Shown here: positions 42,536 through 51,296 of the stretch, piece by piece
Layout of the letters: each line of letters starts with the position of its first letter
Numbering within the stretch: the stretch's first letter is position 1
Origin: Nocardia abscessus NBRC 100374
GTDB taxonomy: Bacteria > Actinomycetota > Actinomycetes > Mycobacteriales > Mycobacteriaceae
Assembly: GCF_000308455.1 (NCBI RefSeq)
Contig: NZ_BAFP01000129.1
Span: forward strand, 1-64,000
Direction of reading: 5' to 3'
DNA length: 64,000 nucleotides
Program-made: the position numbers and the translations under genes
The notes under the pieces: model-generated
What the model saw: the letters and a program-made list of their open reading frames with translations, nothing else
Databases searched by the model: none
Told to the model about the DNA's origin: nothing

Positions 42536-43573
42536 GTGCGAAGTCCATCGATTCATGTCGCCTCTCTGCGGAAGGGCGAAGAGGTCCACCGCAGCGAACT
42601 CGGCTCACTCACCAGGCTCACCGCCGACAGCTTCCCGATCCTCAGCGGGCTCTCGATCAAACGCCTGACGCTCGCACCGGGCGCTGTCCGCGAACCGCAC
42701 TGGCATGCCAACGCGACCGAACTCACCTACTGCACCGCCGGACGGGCACTGGTCTCGGTCCTGGACGACGCCAGCCGATTCTCCTCGTTCCTCGTGAGCG
42801 CGGGCGAGATGTTCCACATCGATTCCGGAGCGCTGCACCACGTGGAGAACGTCGGCGACACCGAAGCGGAGTTCATCCTGGCTTTCCGCCACGAACGCCC
42901 CGAGGACTTCGGCTTCAGCGCCGCTCTGGGCGCGATGACCGATTCGGTCCTCGGCAACACCTACGACCTGCCCGCCGAGGACTTCGCGAAGATCCGGCGC
43001 GATACCACCGCAAAGCTCGTCGTGAAACGCGACGGCGACCCCGACATCCCGCCCACCGCACATTTCGGCGACCCGCACCACTTCGCGCTCGAGGCGATGC
43101 CCGCGCAGGTGGACTCACCGGTCGGTTCGGCGCGCACCGCTCGCGCCCAGTTCTGGCCCGCGCTGCACGACATCTCGATGTACTCCCTGCGAGTCAGGGA
43201 AGACGGGATGCGCGAACCGCATTGGCACCCCGTGACCGCCGAAATGGGCTACGTCCACCGAGGCTCGGCGCGGATGACGATCATGGATCCGGACGGCACG
43301 TTGGACACCTACACCGTGCACGAAGGCGAGGTGTACTTCGTGCCCCGCGCCTATCCGCACCACATCGAAGTCGTCGATTCACCCGAGATCCACCTGCTGA
43401 TCTTCTTCGACCAACCCACACCCGCGGACATCGGCTATCGCGCCTCCATGAGCGCTTACTCCCGAAAAGTGCTCGCGGCGACATTCGGCGTCGCCCTCGA
43501 CGCGCTCCCCGACCTGCCCTTCACCGCCACGGACCCGTTGATCGTCACCCGGAACAACGCACTCGCACCATAG
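42536..43573 (+). CDS. Bicupin, oxalate decarboxylase-like protein
   Basis: About 345 residues with two cupin barrels. The first has GAVREPHWHANATELTY, giving the H-x-H and E metal ligands, with the later histidine in GALHHVEN. The second has GMREPHWHPVTAEMGYV and PHHIEVV. Two intact metal sites are typical of Mn-dependent oxalate decarboxylases and related bicupins, which convert oxalate to formate and CO2. The GTG at 42536 was preferred to the ATG at 42491 because AGGAGG lies directly upstream (42526-42531), although the 4-nt spacing is short. No signal peptide is visible. It diverges from NRPS2 and could share control DNA. Oxalate as substrate is likely, not proven. Confidence 0.8.
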   Translation: MRSPSIHVASLRKGEEVHRSELGSLTRLTADSFPILSGLSIKRLTLAPGAVREPHWHANATELTYCTAGRALVSVLDDASRFSSFLVSAGEMFHIDSGALHHVENVGDTEAEFILAFRHERPEDFGFSAALGAMTDSVLGNTYDLPAEDFAKIRRDTTAKLVVKRDGDPDIPPTAHFGDPHHFALEAMPAQVDSPVGSARTARAQFWPALHDISMYSLRVREDGMREPHWHPVTAEMGYVHRGSARMTIMDPDGTLDTYTVHEGEVYFVPRAYPHHIEVVDSPEIHLLIFFDQPTPADIGYRASMSAYSRKVLAATFGVALDALPDLPFTATDPLIVTRNNALAP

Positions 43574-43627
43574 CCACGGCCGCCTCGCCGCACTGCCCGC
43601 ACGGTGGGGCCATGGGTGACCGCTGGC

Positions 43628-43662
43628 AATTGACCCATAGGTAATTTACCCTCGAGTCAATT
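43628..43662. promoter_or_regulatory. 35-bp nested symmetric operator
   Basis: Outer arms AATTGAC (43628-43634) and GTCAATT (43656-43662) and inner arms GGTAA and TTACC (43640-43644 and 43646-43650) share one exact centre at 43645. The site ends 24 bp before the start of the flavoprotein gene. A TetR-family protein is encoded in the same operon, so autoregulation through this site is the simplest reading. Confidence 0.65.
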
Positions 43663-43686
43663 CAGTTCTTCGAATGGAGCCGGGTG

Positions 43687-45318
43687 ATGGCGACGAGGTC
43701 GTGGTGGGGATGGGGCAATCGGGAGGATGCGGTGACCGGCGCCGAGCGGGAGGCGCTGACCGAACGGGTAGCGGCCCTGCTCCCGGAGGCCGAGTTGACG
43801 GTGCACGAGGCGCCGGATCCGAAGTCGTTGAATGTGCCCGCACCCCGCGTCCGGGTGCCGGATACGCTGGCCGGCCTGGCCTCGGAAGACCTCGTAGATC
43901 GCGTCGCTCACGGCCACGGGCAGGCATTTCGTGACGTGGTGCGGAACCTGCTCGGCCGGGTGGACCACGTACCCGATCAAGTAGTGCGGCCGCGTACCGA
44001 GCAGGACGTGGTCGACATCCTGGACTGGTGCGCGAGCGCGGGCGTCGCCGCGGTGCCCTTCGGCGGCGGAACGTCGGTGGTAGGTGGTGTCGAACCCCGC
44101 TGCGCCGACGCCTACGCCGGATCCGTGGCGCTGGACACGAGCCGTCTGGGTGAGGTTCTCGAACTCGACCGCACCAGCCGGGCGGCGCGGATCCAAGCGG
44201 GCATCCTCGGCCCGGCCCTGGAAGCGGCACTGCGGCCGGACGACCTGACGCTGCGGCACTTTCCGCAGTCGTTCGAGTTCTCGACGCTCGGCGGGTGGCT
44301 GGCCACCCGGGCGGGCGGCCACTACGCGACCGTCTATACCCACATCGATGACATGGTCGAATCGATGCGGGTGGTCACACCGGCCGGGATCAGCGAATCC
44401 CGCAGACTGCCCGCGTCGGGTGCGGGGCCCTCGCCGGACCGGATGTTCCTCGGGTCGGAGGGCATCCTCGGCGTCATCACCGAGGCGTGGATGCGCGTGC
44501 AGGATCGTCCGCGCTGGCGGTCCGGAGCGTCGGTGGTGTTCGACGACTACGGCGCGGCCGTGGCCGCGACGCGCGCCATCGCCCAGTCCGCGCTGTATCC
44601 GGCCAACTGCCGGCTGCTGGATCCGATGGAGGCGTTCATCAACGCGGGCGCCAACGCGGCCGGCGGGGTGCTGGTCCTCGGATTCGAATCCGCCGACCAT
44701 CCGGTCGATGAGCCGATGCGCCGGGCGGTGCGGATCTGCCGCGAGCACGGCGGCACGATCCCAGATGGCGTTCGCACCACCGACTCGGCCGAAGACTCGG
44801 CGCGCGCGGGCGCCGCCGACACGTGGCGCTCGTCGTTCCTCCGTATGCCCTACCAGCGCGACGCGCTCGCGGCCCAGTCCATGATCGTGGAGACCTTCGA
44901 GACCGCCTGCACCTGGGACCGTTTCGAGGCACTGCGCGCGGCGGTGCAGGAAGCGACCACGGCGGCATTCCGATCCGCCGGTGTGACCGGTGCGCTCACC
45001 TGCCGTTTCACCCACGTCTACCCCGACGGACCCGCGCCGTATTTCGGCATCTACGCCGCAGGCCGCTGGGGACGGACCGTCGAGCAATGGGACGAGATCA
45101 AGACCGCCGTATCGGAAGCGCTCTACGTCAGCGGCGCGACCATCACGCACCATCATGCCGTCGGCCGCGACCACCGCCCCTGGTACGACCGCCAGCGCCC
45201 GGAACCGTTCGCCGCGGCGCTGCGGGCGGCCAAATCGGCACTCGATCCCGCGGGAATCCTCAATCCCGGCGTGCTGATCGACCCGACTCCGCACCCGCCC
45301 ACCCGGGAGGCTCCGTGA
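43687..45318 (+). CDS. FAD-binding oxidase, alkyl-dihydroxyacetonephosphate synthase-like
   Basis: A 543-residue VAO-type flavoprotein. The N terminus SWWGWGNRED is typical of the AGPS class, and VPFGGGTSVVGGVE (about residues 120-133) is the FAD diphosphate loop. RMPYQRDALAAQ followed by ETFETACTWDRF, THVYPDGPAPYFG and HHHAVGRDHRPWY match substrate and catalytic segments of alkyl-DHAP synthases; the histidine triplet is the family's catalytic signature. The usual reaction exchanges the acyl group of acyl-DHAP for a fatty alcohol in ether lipid synthesis, but bacterial homologues may act on other substrates. The ATG at 43687 has GGAG 7 nt upstream. Its stop overlaps the start of the TetR gene (GTGA), so the two are translationally coupled. 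A symmetric operator sits just upstream. Confidence 0.85.
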   Translation: MATRSWWGWGNREDAVTGAEREALTERVAALLPEAELTVHEAPDPKSLNVPAPRVRVPDTLAGLASEDLVDRVAHGHGQAFRDVVRNLLGRVDHVPDQVVRPRTEQDVVDILDWCASAGVAAVPFGGGTSVVGGVEPRCADAYAGSVALDTSRLGEVLELDRTSRAARIQAGILGPALEAALRPDDLTLRHFPQSFEFSTLGGWLATRAGGHYATVYTHIDDMVESMRVVTPAGISESRRLPASGAGPSPDRMFLGSEGILGVITEAWMRVQDRPRWRSGASVVFDDYGAAVAATRAIAQSALYPANCRLLDPMEAFINAGANAAGGVLVLGFESADHPVDEPMRRAVRICREHGGTIPDGVRTTDSAEDSARAGAADTWRSSFLRMPYQRDALAAQSMIVETFETACTWDRFEALRAAVQEATTAAFRSAGVTGALTCRFTHVYPDGPAPYFGIYAAGRWGRTVEQWDEIKTAVSEALYVSGATITHHHAVGRDHRPWYDRQRPEPFAAALRAAKSALDPAGILNPGVLIDPTPHPPTREAP

Positions 45319-45926
45319 GCAGGCCGGGCACCAAGGGCGTGCCACGAGAGCAGCGCGAGGAGCAGCTGCTCGATGTCGCCACCACCGAGTTCGGCGAACG
45401 CGGCTACGCCAAGGCTTCCGTCGCCGAGATCGCCTCGGCCGCAGGAGTCTCCAAGCCACTCGTGTACGCCTACTTCGGCTCCCGCGACGGGCTGCACGCG
45501 GCCTGCGTGCACCGCGCCGGAAAGAGTCTCCTCGACGCGGTCGCGGCCGCTCAATTCACTCACGGTGCGCACGACCGGGCGCTCGCGACGCTGACCGGCA
45601 TCTTTCACGCACTGGACGGGCGCACACAGAACTGGAAGATCATCTACGACACCACACTCCCCCGGCAGAGCGCGGCCCACGCGGTGGCCCGGGAATACCA
45701 GGACGCCTTGAACGGCATGGGCTCAGCAGGCGTGTCGCAGGTACTGGCCGATGCCGGCAACGCCGACACCGACGATCACTCGCTGCTGCTCACGCTGTGG
45801 TTCAGCATCGTGTCGACCACCATCTCCTGGTGGAGCGACCATCCCGACCACACACCCGAGGCCATGACCGAACGCTGCCTGCGTCTGCTCACCACGATCC
45901 GCGGCACGGCCACTCCGCGAGCCTGA
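45315..45926 (+). CDS. TetR-family transcriptional regulator
   Basis: About 203 residues with an N-terminal TetR helix-turn-helix: REQREEQLLDVATTEFGERGY, then ASVAEIASAAGVSKPLVYAYFGSRDGL (about residues 36-62). The C-terminal ligand domain is not diagnostic. The GTG at 45315 has GGGAGG upstream and overlaps the flavoprotein stop codon by 4 nt, so the regulator is made together with that enzyme. The likely target is the 35-bp symmetric site upstream of the operon, with an effector related to the flavoprotein's substrate. That link is inferred from position only. Confidence 0.9.
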   Translation: MSRPGTKGVPREQREEQLLDVATTEFGERGYAKASVAEIASAAGVSKPLVYAYFGSRDGLHAACVHRAGKSLLDAVAAAQFTHGAHDRALATLTGIFHALDGRTQNWKIIYDTTLPRQSAAHAVAREYQDALNGMGSAGVSQVLADAGNADTDDHSLLLTLWFSIVSTTISWWSDHPDHTPEAMTERCLRLLTTIRGTATPRA

Positions 45927-45969
45927 CCGTCCGAGCGGTGGTCACCACTTGTCCCAACCCCTTCCGCGC

Positions 45970-46938
45970 TCAGGCGCTCGGCGTGAGGGCGCGGAGGGGC
46001 TTGTCGAGTTCCCTGCGGTAGAAGTCCAAGAAGCCATCCGGGTCGGGGCCCGCGTTCTGCATCACGAGATGGTCGAAGCCCGCGTCGGTGTACTGCTTCG
46101 CGGCGTCGAGGTAGCGGGCCGGGTCCGGACCGCAGGCGAAGTTGTCGAGGATGTCGTCCAGGCGGACGGTGGTGGTCGCCGCGGCGAAGTTGACCGGGTT
46201 CGGCAATTCGCTCATCACCTTCCACCCCGTGACCGCCCAGCGGGTCGTGTCGAGCACCGCCTTCGCGGCCGTCTCCTCGTCGGGTGCCCACGCCATGCCG
46301 ACCTCCGCGTAACGCGGGCCCGAGCCGCCCGCCGCGCGATATCGATCGACGAGCTCGGCCTTCGGTTCGGTGGCGAACAGGCCGTCACCGAGTTCGGCGG
46401 CGATCCGGGCCGCCTCCGGCCCACCCCCGGCGACCGCGATCGGCGGAAGCGTGTCGGGCAGATCGAAAATCCGAGCTTCGGAGACGGTCAGGAACTCGCC
46501 GTCGTAGGAGTGGTAGCCGCCGCTCCAGAGCAACCGAATGATCTCGAGCGCTTCGCGCAGCATCCGCTGCCGGATGCGCACGGGCGGAAACTCCCGGCCG
46601 ACGACATGCTCGTTGAGCCGCTCGCCCGAACCGACGCCGAGGGTGAAGCGGTCGTCGGACAAGATCGCGAGAGTAGCCGCCGCCTGCGCGATGATCGCGG
46701 GGTGGTACCGCAGGATGGGGCAGGTCACTCCGGTGGCCAGCTCGATCCGCTCGGTCTTCGCCGCGATGGCTCCGAGCACGGTCCAGGCGAACGGCGAATG
46801 CCCCTGGTTGTCCAGCCAGGGATGGAAGTGGTCGCTGATCTCGACGAAGTCGAATCCGGCTTCTTCGGCCCGAATCGCTTGGCGGACAAGCTCCTTCGGA
46901 CCGAATGCCTCGGCTGCCAGTTTGTACCCGATACGCAT
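45970..46938 (-). CDS. LLM-class F420-dependent oxidoreductase
   Basis: About 322 residues in the luciferase-like monooxygenase fold, closest in motif layout to the F420-dependent glucose-6-phosphate dehydrogenase-related group. Supporting features are the N-terminal strand MRIGYKLAAE, EISDHFHPW (about residues 35-43), GVTCPILRYHPAIIAQAAATL, and GVGSGERLNEHVVG, the F420 phosphate-binding region. Near the C terminus come the acid-rich FACGPDP and HLVMQNAGPDPDGF. It probably transfers hydride to or from F420; the substrate is unknown. The ATG at 46938 was chosen over an in-frame GTG at 46944 because AGGAGG lies 5 nt upstream of it. It converges with the preceding TetR gene. Confidence 0.88.
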   Translation of the reverse strand: MRIGYKLAAEAFGPKELVRQAIRAEEAGFDFVEISDHFHPWLDNQGHSPFAWTVLGAIAAKTERIELATGVTCPILRYHPAIIAQAAATLAILSDDRFTLGVGSGERLNEHVVGREFPPVRIRQRMLREALEIIRLLWSGGYHSYDGEFLTVSEARIFDLPDTLPPIAVAGGGPEAARIAAELGDGLFATEPKAELVDRYRAAGGSGPRYAEVGMAWAPDEETAAKAVLDTTRWAVTGWKVMSELPNPVNFAAATTTVRLDDILDNFACGPDPARYLDAAKQYTDAGFDHLVMQNAGPDPDGFLDFYRRELDKPLRALTPSA

Positions 46939-47124
46939 CGCCACCTCCTGGTTCGACAGCGGCCGGTCGCCTCGTGAAACCGGCTCTCGGCGCGCGTACC
47001 CGACATCGGGCAGCGAAAACTTCGCCGCGTGTCCGTGCCGCCGTGCGGCGGCCCGGAGCAGCGGCTGCCACGTCAGCCGGGCGCGGTCGGAACTTCGTCG
47101 GCAAGAGGACGCCGCATGGTCCGC

Positions 47125-47901
47125 TCAGTCACGAGTCGGCCAGTAGCTCGAAGCATGCCGGCCTTGCGGAACATAGGTGTTCTCGTCGTCGACCTCCGTG
47201 ACGCCGAGGTGCAAGAGCAGCAGCACGGTCACCAGGCTGATACTCACGATCAGTGGGGTCAGTAATTGCGTCGCGCCGGCTCCGGACGGCGGATGCATGT
47301 GCTGAGTCTCGTGCACGTGCATCGCGAACATGCCCGTGTAGTGCATGCCGGAGACCGCGACACCCATGACCAGCGCGGCGCCGACGGTGGCGAGCGTGCC
47401 GCGGACGTGCAGGGTGAACCACAGCGCGGCGGTCGCGGCGACCACGGCGATCACCATCGACAGAGCGACGATCCGTCCGTCGTAGCCGATTGCGGCGTTC
47501 GATTTCATCGCGTACATGCCCGAGTAGTGCATCGCGCCGACGCCGAGGCCGGTGACCCCGCCCCCGGCGAACAGCGCCAGCGTTCCCAGCGCCCGCTGAT
47601 GGGCGATGCGCAGTCCGATCCACACCACCGCCATAGCGATCAGCGCGCTGATCAACGTGACCGGGACGTCGTACCGGATGGAAGCGCCGTCGATGGCGAA
47701 CCCGAGCATCGCGACGAAGTGCATGACCCATATGCCGGTGCCGCCGATGGCGACAGCCGCGGCGAGCAGCCAGCCGTCGCGTGCGGAACCGGTGCGGGAT
47801 CTGGCCATGCACCGCAGTCCGAGCAATGAACCGGTGAACGACATGAGATAGGCGACGATGGGTGTGAGCCACCCGTGGCTGAAGTGATCGATTTCCAGCA
47901 C
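47125..47901 (-). CDS. MHYT-domain integral membrane protein
   Basis: A 258-residue membrane protein with about seven hydrophobic helices and three copies of the MHYT motif: WVMHFVAML (about residues 58-66), GAMHYSGMYAM (about 122-132) and SGMHYTGMFAM (about 184-194). The family's conserved His and Met residues are thought to bind copper and sense oxygen, CO or NO. There is no GGDEF, EAL or kinase output domain here, only a short polar C-terminal tail, so this is a stand-alone MHYT protein. The GTG at 47901 has GGGAG 6 nt upstream. It diverges from an ODP-like metallohydrolase across a 374-bp control region, which suggests a common gas or redox theme. Confidence 0.9.
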   Translation of the reverse strand: MLEIDHFSHGWLTPIVAYLMSFTGSLLGLRCMARSRTGSARDGWLLAAAVAIGGTGIWVMHFVAMLGFAIDGASIRYDVPVTLISALIAMAVVWIGLRIAHQRALGTLALFAGGGVTGLGVGAMHYSGMYAMKSNAAIGYDGRIVALSMVIAVVAATAALWFTLHVRGTLATVGAALVMGVAVSGMHYTGMFAMHVHETQHMHPPSGAGATQLLTPLIVSISLVTVLLLLHLGVTEVDDENTYVPQGRHASSYWPTRD

Positions 47902-48275
47902 GCGACACTCCCTCGCTGGATAGATTCGGACCGTCGCCGAGACGATGCACGAATCTCACATAGTGAAACTGCAGGTAGGTAGTTTAGAGTACTACTATCC
48001 TCTTTAAAATCATAGGATGAGTCCCGGATAGCGGGACGTGTGCCAGTGGATGAGTGAACCGTGCGCCTTTCAGTCTGCGCCTACCATCCTCGCAACCGGA
48101 ACCGGCGACAGCTAGCTACTGGCTTACGCAGCGCTGCCGCAAGACCCGCCGCACGCAACCACGGCGTCGTACCGAGTTCCTGCGATCCGTCCGCGGAAAC
48201 TTCGAATTCGCTGTGCGGAAGCCAAGCGAGGTACGAGAATGAGAAAAACGGCTTCTACCAGCGAATCGACTTCTC
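47902..48275. promoter_or_regulatory. Divergent control region with inverted repeats
   Basis: This 374-bp gap separates the MHYT gene (minus) from the metallohydrolase (plus). It holds two dyads: TCAC-ata-GTGA (47956-47966) and GTAGT-ttagagt-ACTAC (47979-47995), next to an AT-rich stretch near 48000. No coding frame is convincing. Confidence 0.5.
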
Positions 48276-48992
48276 ATGGAAACCCGAACCGACGAGATAG
48301 CCGAGAAGATCTATCGCATCTCGACCTTCATTCCGGAGGTCGGGCCTGCTGGCTTCACCTTCAACCAGTTCCTAGTCGACGCCGAGGAGCCGTTGCTGTT
48401 CCACACCGGCATGCGGGCGCTGTTCCCCGTGGTGTCCGCGCAGATCGCGCGGATCATGCCGGTGCAACAGTTGCGCTGGATCACGTTCGGGCATGTGGAG
48501 GCGGACGAATGCGGCGCGATGAACCTCTTCCTCGCGGCCGCACCGCACGCGCAGGTGGCGCACGGCCTACTCGGGTGCCTCGTCTCGATCGACGATCTGG
48601 CCGACCGGCAACCGCGCAGGCTCGCCGAGGGCGAGGTGATCGAGCTCGGTGGTCGGCGCGTGCGGCACCTGGACACCCCGCACGCGCCGCACAACTGGGA
48701 GGCGCGAGTGCTCTACGAGGAGACCACCGGCGTGCTGCTCTGCGGTGACTTGATGACCCAGATGGGCAACGGACCGGCGCTGACCGCCTCGGATCTGGTG
48801 GAGCAGGCAGGCGTCGCGGAGGACGTCTTCCATGCCACGTCGCTGGGCCCCGCCGTGCCCGCCACCCTGAACCGGCTGGCGGAGTTGGCGCCCACCACGC
48901 TGGCGATCATGCACGGTTCGAGCTTCGCCGGGGACGGGGCTACGGCACTGCGCGATCTCGCACGGGATTACCAGGCCCGGCTGGACGCCTGA
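48276..48992 (+). CDS. ODP-like metallo-beta-lactamase-fold protein (flavodiiron-type metal site)
   Basis: A 238-residue metallo-beta-lactamase-fold protein. The ligand set reads H73-x-E75-x-D77, H136, D158 and H213, which is the pattern of flavodiiron proteins and ODP oxygen sensors rather than the HxHxDH pattern of zinc hydrolases. The residue after D77 is Glu, not His, which fits the diiron class, where that position does not bind metal. The flavodoxin domain of true flavodiiron enzymes is absent, so it probably binds or reduces O2 or NO with an outside electron donor, or acts as a sensor. The ribosome binding site for the ATG at 48276 is weak. It diverges from the MHYT gene. Confidence 0.82.
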   Translation: METRTDEIAEKIYRISTFIPEVGPAGFTFNQFLVDAEEPLLFHTGMRALFPVVSAQIARIMPVQQLRWITFGHVEADECGAMNLFLAAAPHAQVAHGLLGCLVSIDDLADRQPRRLAEGEVIELGGRRVRHLDTPHAPHNWEARVLYEETTGVLLCGDLMTQMGNGPALTASDLVEQAGVAEDVFHATSLGPAVPATLNRLAELAPTTLAIMHGSSFAGDGATALRDLARDYQARLDA

Positions 48993-49021
48993 TCAACCCC
49001 GCGTCCGCATCCGCGGTGGCC

Positions 49022-50239
49022 TCAAGCGGCATGGCCGACGTGCTGCGCGGACGCGCCGATGACGGCCGCTTCGGTTCCGACGAGGGTCCGCAGAAACGCT
49101 TCCTGCTCCCGGCGTCCCCGTACCGTCGCACGATCAAGACCGCCCGGCAGAACCCGGGCCAGCGCACTACGGACGATATTCACCGGGATGCGCAGCATCG
49201 GATACCACGGCGGCATGTAGGCGGGCAGGCCGAGCTCGCGCATAGCGGACGGCCCGAGGAAGGCGCTCGCGATGGACAGATGCTGAGCCCGCGCGATGCG
49301 CCCACGCAGCGCGGGCAGATTCCGGTAGTGCCAGCGGAGCGGATCGTCCGCCATCGGAACGGCGAGTTGCGGTGTGGTCTCGTCGGGGTTCGTGATGGCG
49401 GTGAGGCTGTGGTACAGAATGCGGACGGAGTCCCGGAATCCGTTGGGCAGGAACCGCTCCTCGACACCGATCAACCAGCCGACGTAGCGGGCCAGGTGAG
49501 CGGCCGAGTCGAGTTCGCGGGGAGTCGAGAACAACCCCATCGCCAGGCCGCCGACGAAAGGAGCGATCAAAGCCCCGACCAGTGTCGCGGCCATGTCGGT
49601 CTGGTTGATCGGCACGCCCCATTCGTCCTCGCGCCAGTCCGGCATCGCCGCCACGTGGCGGCGTACCAGAGCGTGGATGAGCCGCACGTGAATCGTCGAC
49701 CGGTAGCCGCGGCCCAGTGGCGACATCCCGCCCTCGGAGGTGACGTCGAGCGCCCACTGCAGCGTTTCGGCGAATCGCTCGGCCGGTCCTTTCTCGAGCG
49801 CGCCCGTGCGGAGCAACGTCTTGTTGAAGCCCGAGGCGAGGTAGCCGCCGAGGAAGGACACGTCACGCGCGATGTAGAGCCCGTCGGCACCTCCGCAGCG
49901 GAACACCCGCTCCGCGCGCTCGAGCTTCTCCCGGTCCAGCCATTCGGGCGGAGTCTCCACCTGGACGAAGAATGCCCGCAACGGTTCCGGAGCGTCCGGC
50001 ACGTTGTCGATGCCCTCGCGCAGCGCCCGCTCGAACAGGGGACGAGTGCGGCCCATGCCTTCCCGGTACATCCACTCCACCAGGTCGTCCATCGGCTGGT
50101 CACCGATGAGCAGCGCCTCGCCCAGATCTCGCCATTGTTCCGGCGCCGGCTTGCCCAGTCCCAGCAGCAGTGCGAAGGGTCGCAGTCCGGGAACCCTGCG
50201 CGGCGCGTCGGGGTGGCGCAGCGGAAGTGGCTTGTTCAT
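49022..50239 (-). CDS. DUF2236 / MpaB-family oxygenase-like protein
   Basis: About 405 residues matching the DUF2236 (MpaB/latex-clearing-related) family of haem-binding oxygenase-like proteins. Supporting segments are RCGGADGLYIARDVSFLGGYLASGF, RSTIHVRLIHALVRRH, WGVPINQTDMAATL and GLPAYMPPWYPMLR. Conserved histidines and arginines in the HVRLIHALVRRH stretch are the likely haem-related residues. The ATG at 50239 was chosen because AAGGAG lies 8 nt upstream. The first 140 nt overlap the 3' end of the TetR gene in another frame on the same strand, so the two form one operon and the TetR protein probably controls it. Substrate unknown. Confidence 0.82.
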   Translation of the reverse strand: MNKPLPLRHPDAPRRVPGLRPFALLLGLGKPAPEQWRDLGEALLIGDQPMDDLVEWMYREGMGRTRPLFERALREGIDNVPDAPEPLRAFFVQVETPPEWLDREKLERAERVFRCGGADGLYIARDVSFLGGYLASGFNKTLLRTGALEKGPAERFAETLQWALDVTSEGGMSPLGRGYRSTIHVRLIHALVRRHVAAMPDWREDEWGVPINQTDMAATLVGALIAPFVGGLAMGLFSTPRELDSAAHLARYVGWLIGVEERFLPNGFRDSVRILYHSLTAITNPDETTPQLAVPMADDPLRWHYRNLPALRGRIARAQHLSIASAFLGPSAMRELGLPAYMPPWYPMLRIPVNIVRSALARVLPGGLDRATVRGRREQEAFLRTLVGTEAAVIGASAQHVGHAA

Positions 50240-50849
50240 CGTTGCTCTCCTTCGAGCCTGCACTGATCCCGTGCTTCACCATCGGAACGATGGCGGCACG
50301 GACGAATTCGCGCGTCGCGTCGTCCTCGGCGAAGTCGACGCACGCGGTGGGCGTCAACATGACCGAATGGGCCAGTCGCGCGATCATTTCCGCGACCGGC
50401 AGGGCGTCGTAGCGAGCGATGAGCTCCAACTCCTGAGCGCGTTCGAGCAACCCGGCGATGTAGCGGATGCCCAGCGACACCATCTGGGCCCCGCGCACGG
50501 TGTAGAAGGCCAGGGCCTCTTCGGGTGCGACGGTCAGCAGCCGTCCGACCAGCTGGTGCATCCGCGTCTGCCGCAGCACATGCAGCACCGTCTCCTCGAT
50601 CCGGACGTCGACCTCGGCCGAGGTCACCACGATCGCCGAGACCTCGGCCAACATGCGCTGGGTCTCCCGTTCCAGCACGGCGTCGACCAGGTTCTCCTTA
50701 CCGGCGAAACGGCGATAGATGGTGACCCGGTTGACTCCGGAGCGTTTCGCGATGTCGTCCAGGCTGCTGCGCCGGATCCCGACCTGCAGGATCCGGTCGA
50801 GGGCCGCGTCCATGATCTTCTCGTCGACTGCGTCCCGGCCGGAGTTCAT
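50100..50849 (-). CDS. TetR-family regulator with an unusual C-terminal tail
   Basis: A TetR-type regulator. The helix-turn-helix is SLDDIAKRSGVNRVTIYRRFAGKENLVDAVL (about residues 28-58). The frame gives 249 residues, about 40 longer than usual; the last ~45 residues (KESNDEQ onward) are low-complexity and lie over the 5' end of the next gene. The ATG at 50849 was chosen because a good promoter places transcription start at or next to it, making the mRNA leaderless; an ATG at 50888 would lie upstream of that promoter. It probably controls itself and the DUF2236 gene downstream. A frameshift near the 3' end is an alternative explanation of the long tail. Confidence 0.85.
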   Translation of the reverse strand: MNSGRDAVDEKIMDAALDRILQVGIRRSSLDDIAKRSGVNRVTIYRRFAGKENLVDAVLERETQRMLAEVSAIVVTSAEVDVRIEETVLHVLRQTRMHQLVGRLLTVAPEEALAFYTVRGAQMVSLGIRYIAGLLERAQELELIARYDALPVAEMIARLAHSVMLTPTACVDFAEDDATREFVRAAIVPMVKHGISAGSKESNDEQATSAAPPRRAAQGSRTATLRTAAGTGQAGAGTMARSGRGAAHR

Positions 50850-50855
50850 GCACCA

Positions 50856-50884
50856 AAGATAGTGAGATTGTTGCATTGAGTCAA
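50856..50884 (-). promoter_or_regulatory. Leaderless sigma-A-type promoter of the TetR gene with overlapping palindrome
   Basis: On the minus strand, TTGACT (50884-50879), a 17-bp spacer and TATCTT (50861-50856) are followed 6 nt later by the ATG. The 9-bp palindrome TTGAGTCAA (50876-50884) covers the -35 box, a likely self-repression site. Confidence 0.7.
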
Positions 50885-51296
50885 CCACTCAGCGTCGGTT
50901 CGGCGGCGCAGCCCACCCGGCCCGCCGGGCGGGTCCGCAGAGCCATTCCTCGAAGTGCCGTAGCGGCCAAGGCAACTCATGGCGAAATGCACGGGCAAAT
51001 GCGATTTCGACAGCGTCGCCACACCTTTCGGGATCGGCGGGCACAATCACAGTTACCGCAATCGAGGCCGGGGCGCGGACGTCTCACCTGCCCCGCCATG
51101 GCCAGAAGGCACACGTAGGCACGAACACTCCACCTCGGAGTACTCCCTGCGAGCATGCTCGCCCACGGCACAAACGGGACGATCGAGACGTCGGTCGATG
51201 CACCGCAGCGGCGGCGGGACCAGAAACCGCCGGCTCGGCCCACAACTCTCGCGGCCGCGATTCACGACATCTGGCGAACTTCTAGCGTTTCTTCGT
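50885..51296. other. Intergenic region between divergent genes
   Basis: About 410 bp between the TetR promoter and the promoter of the next plus-strand operon. Only short ORFs without ribosome binding sites or recognisable products were seen. Confidence 0.5.

Noticed and set aside
45938..45948. GTGGT-c-ACCAC palindrome between the convergent TetR and LLM genes.
   Set aside because: Short and loopless; convergent 3' ends offer no promoter to regulate, and it is too weak to call a terminator.
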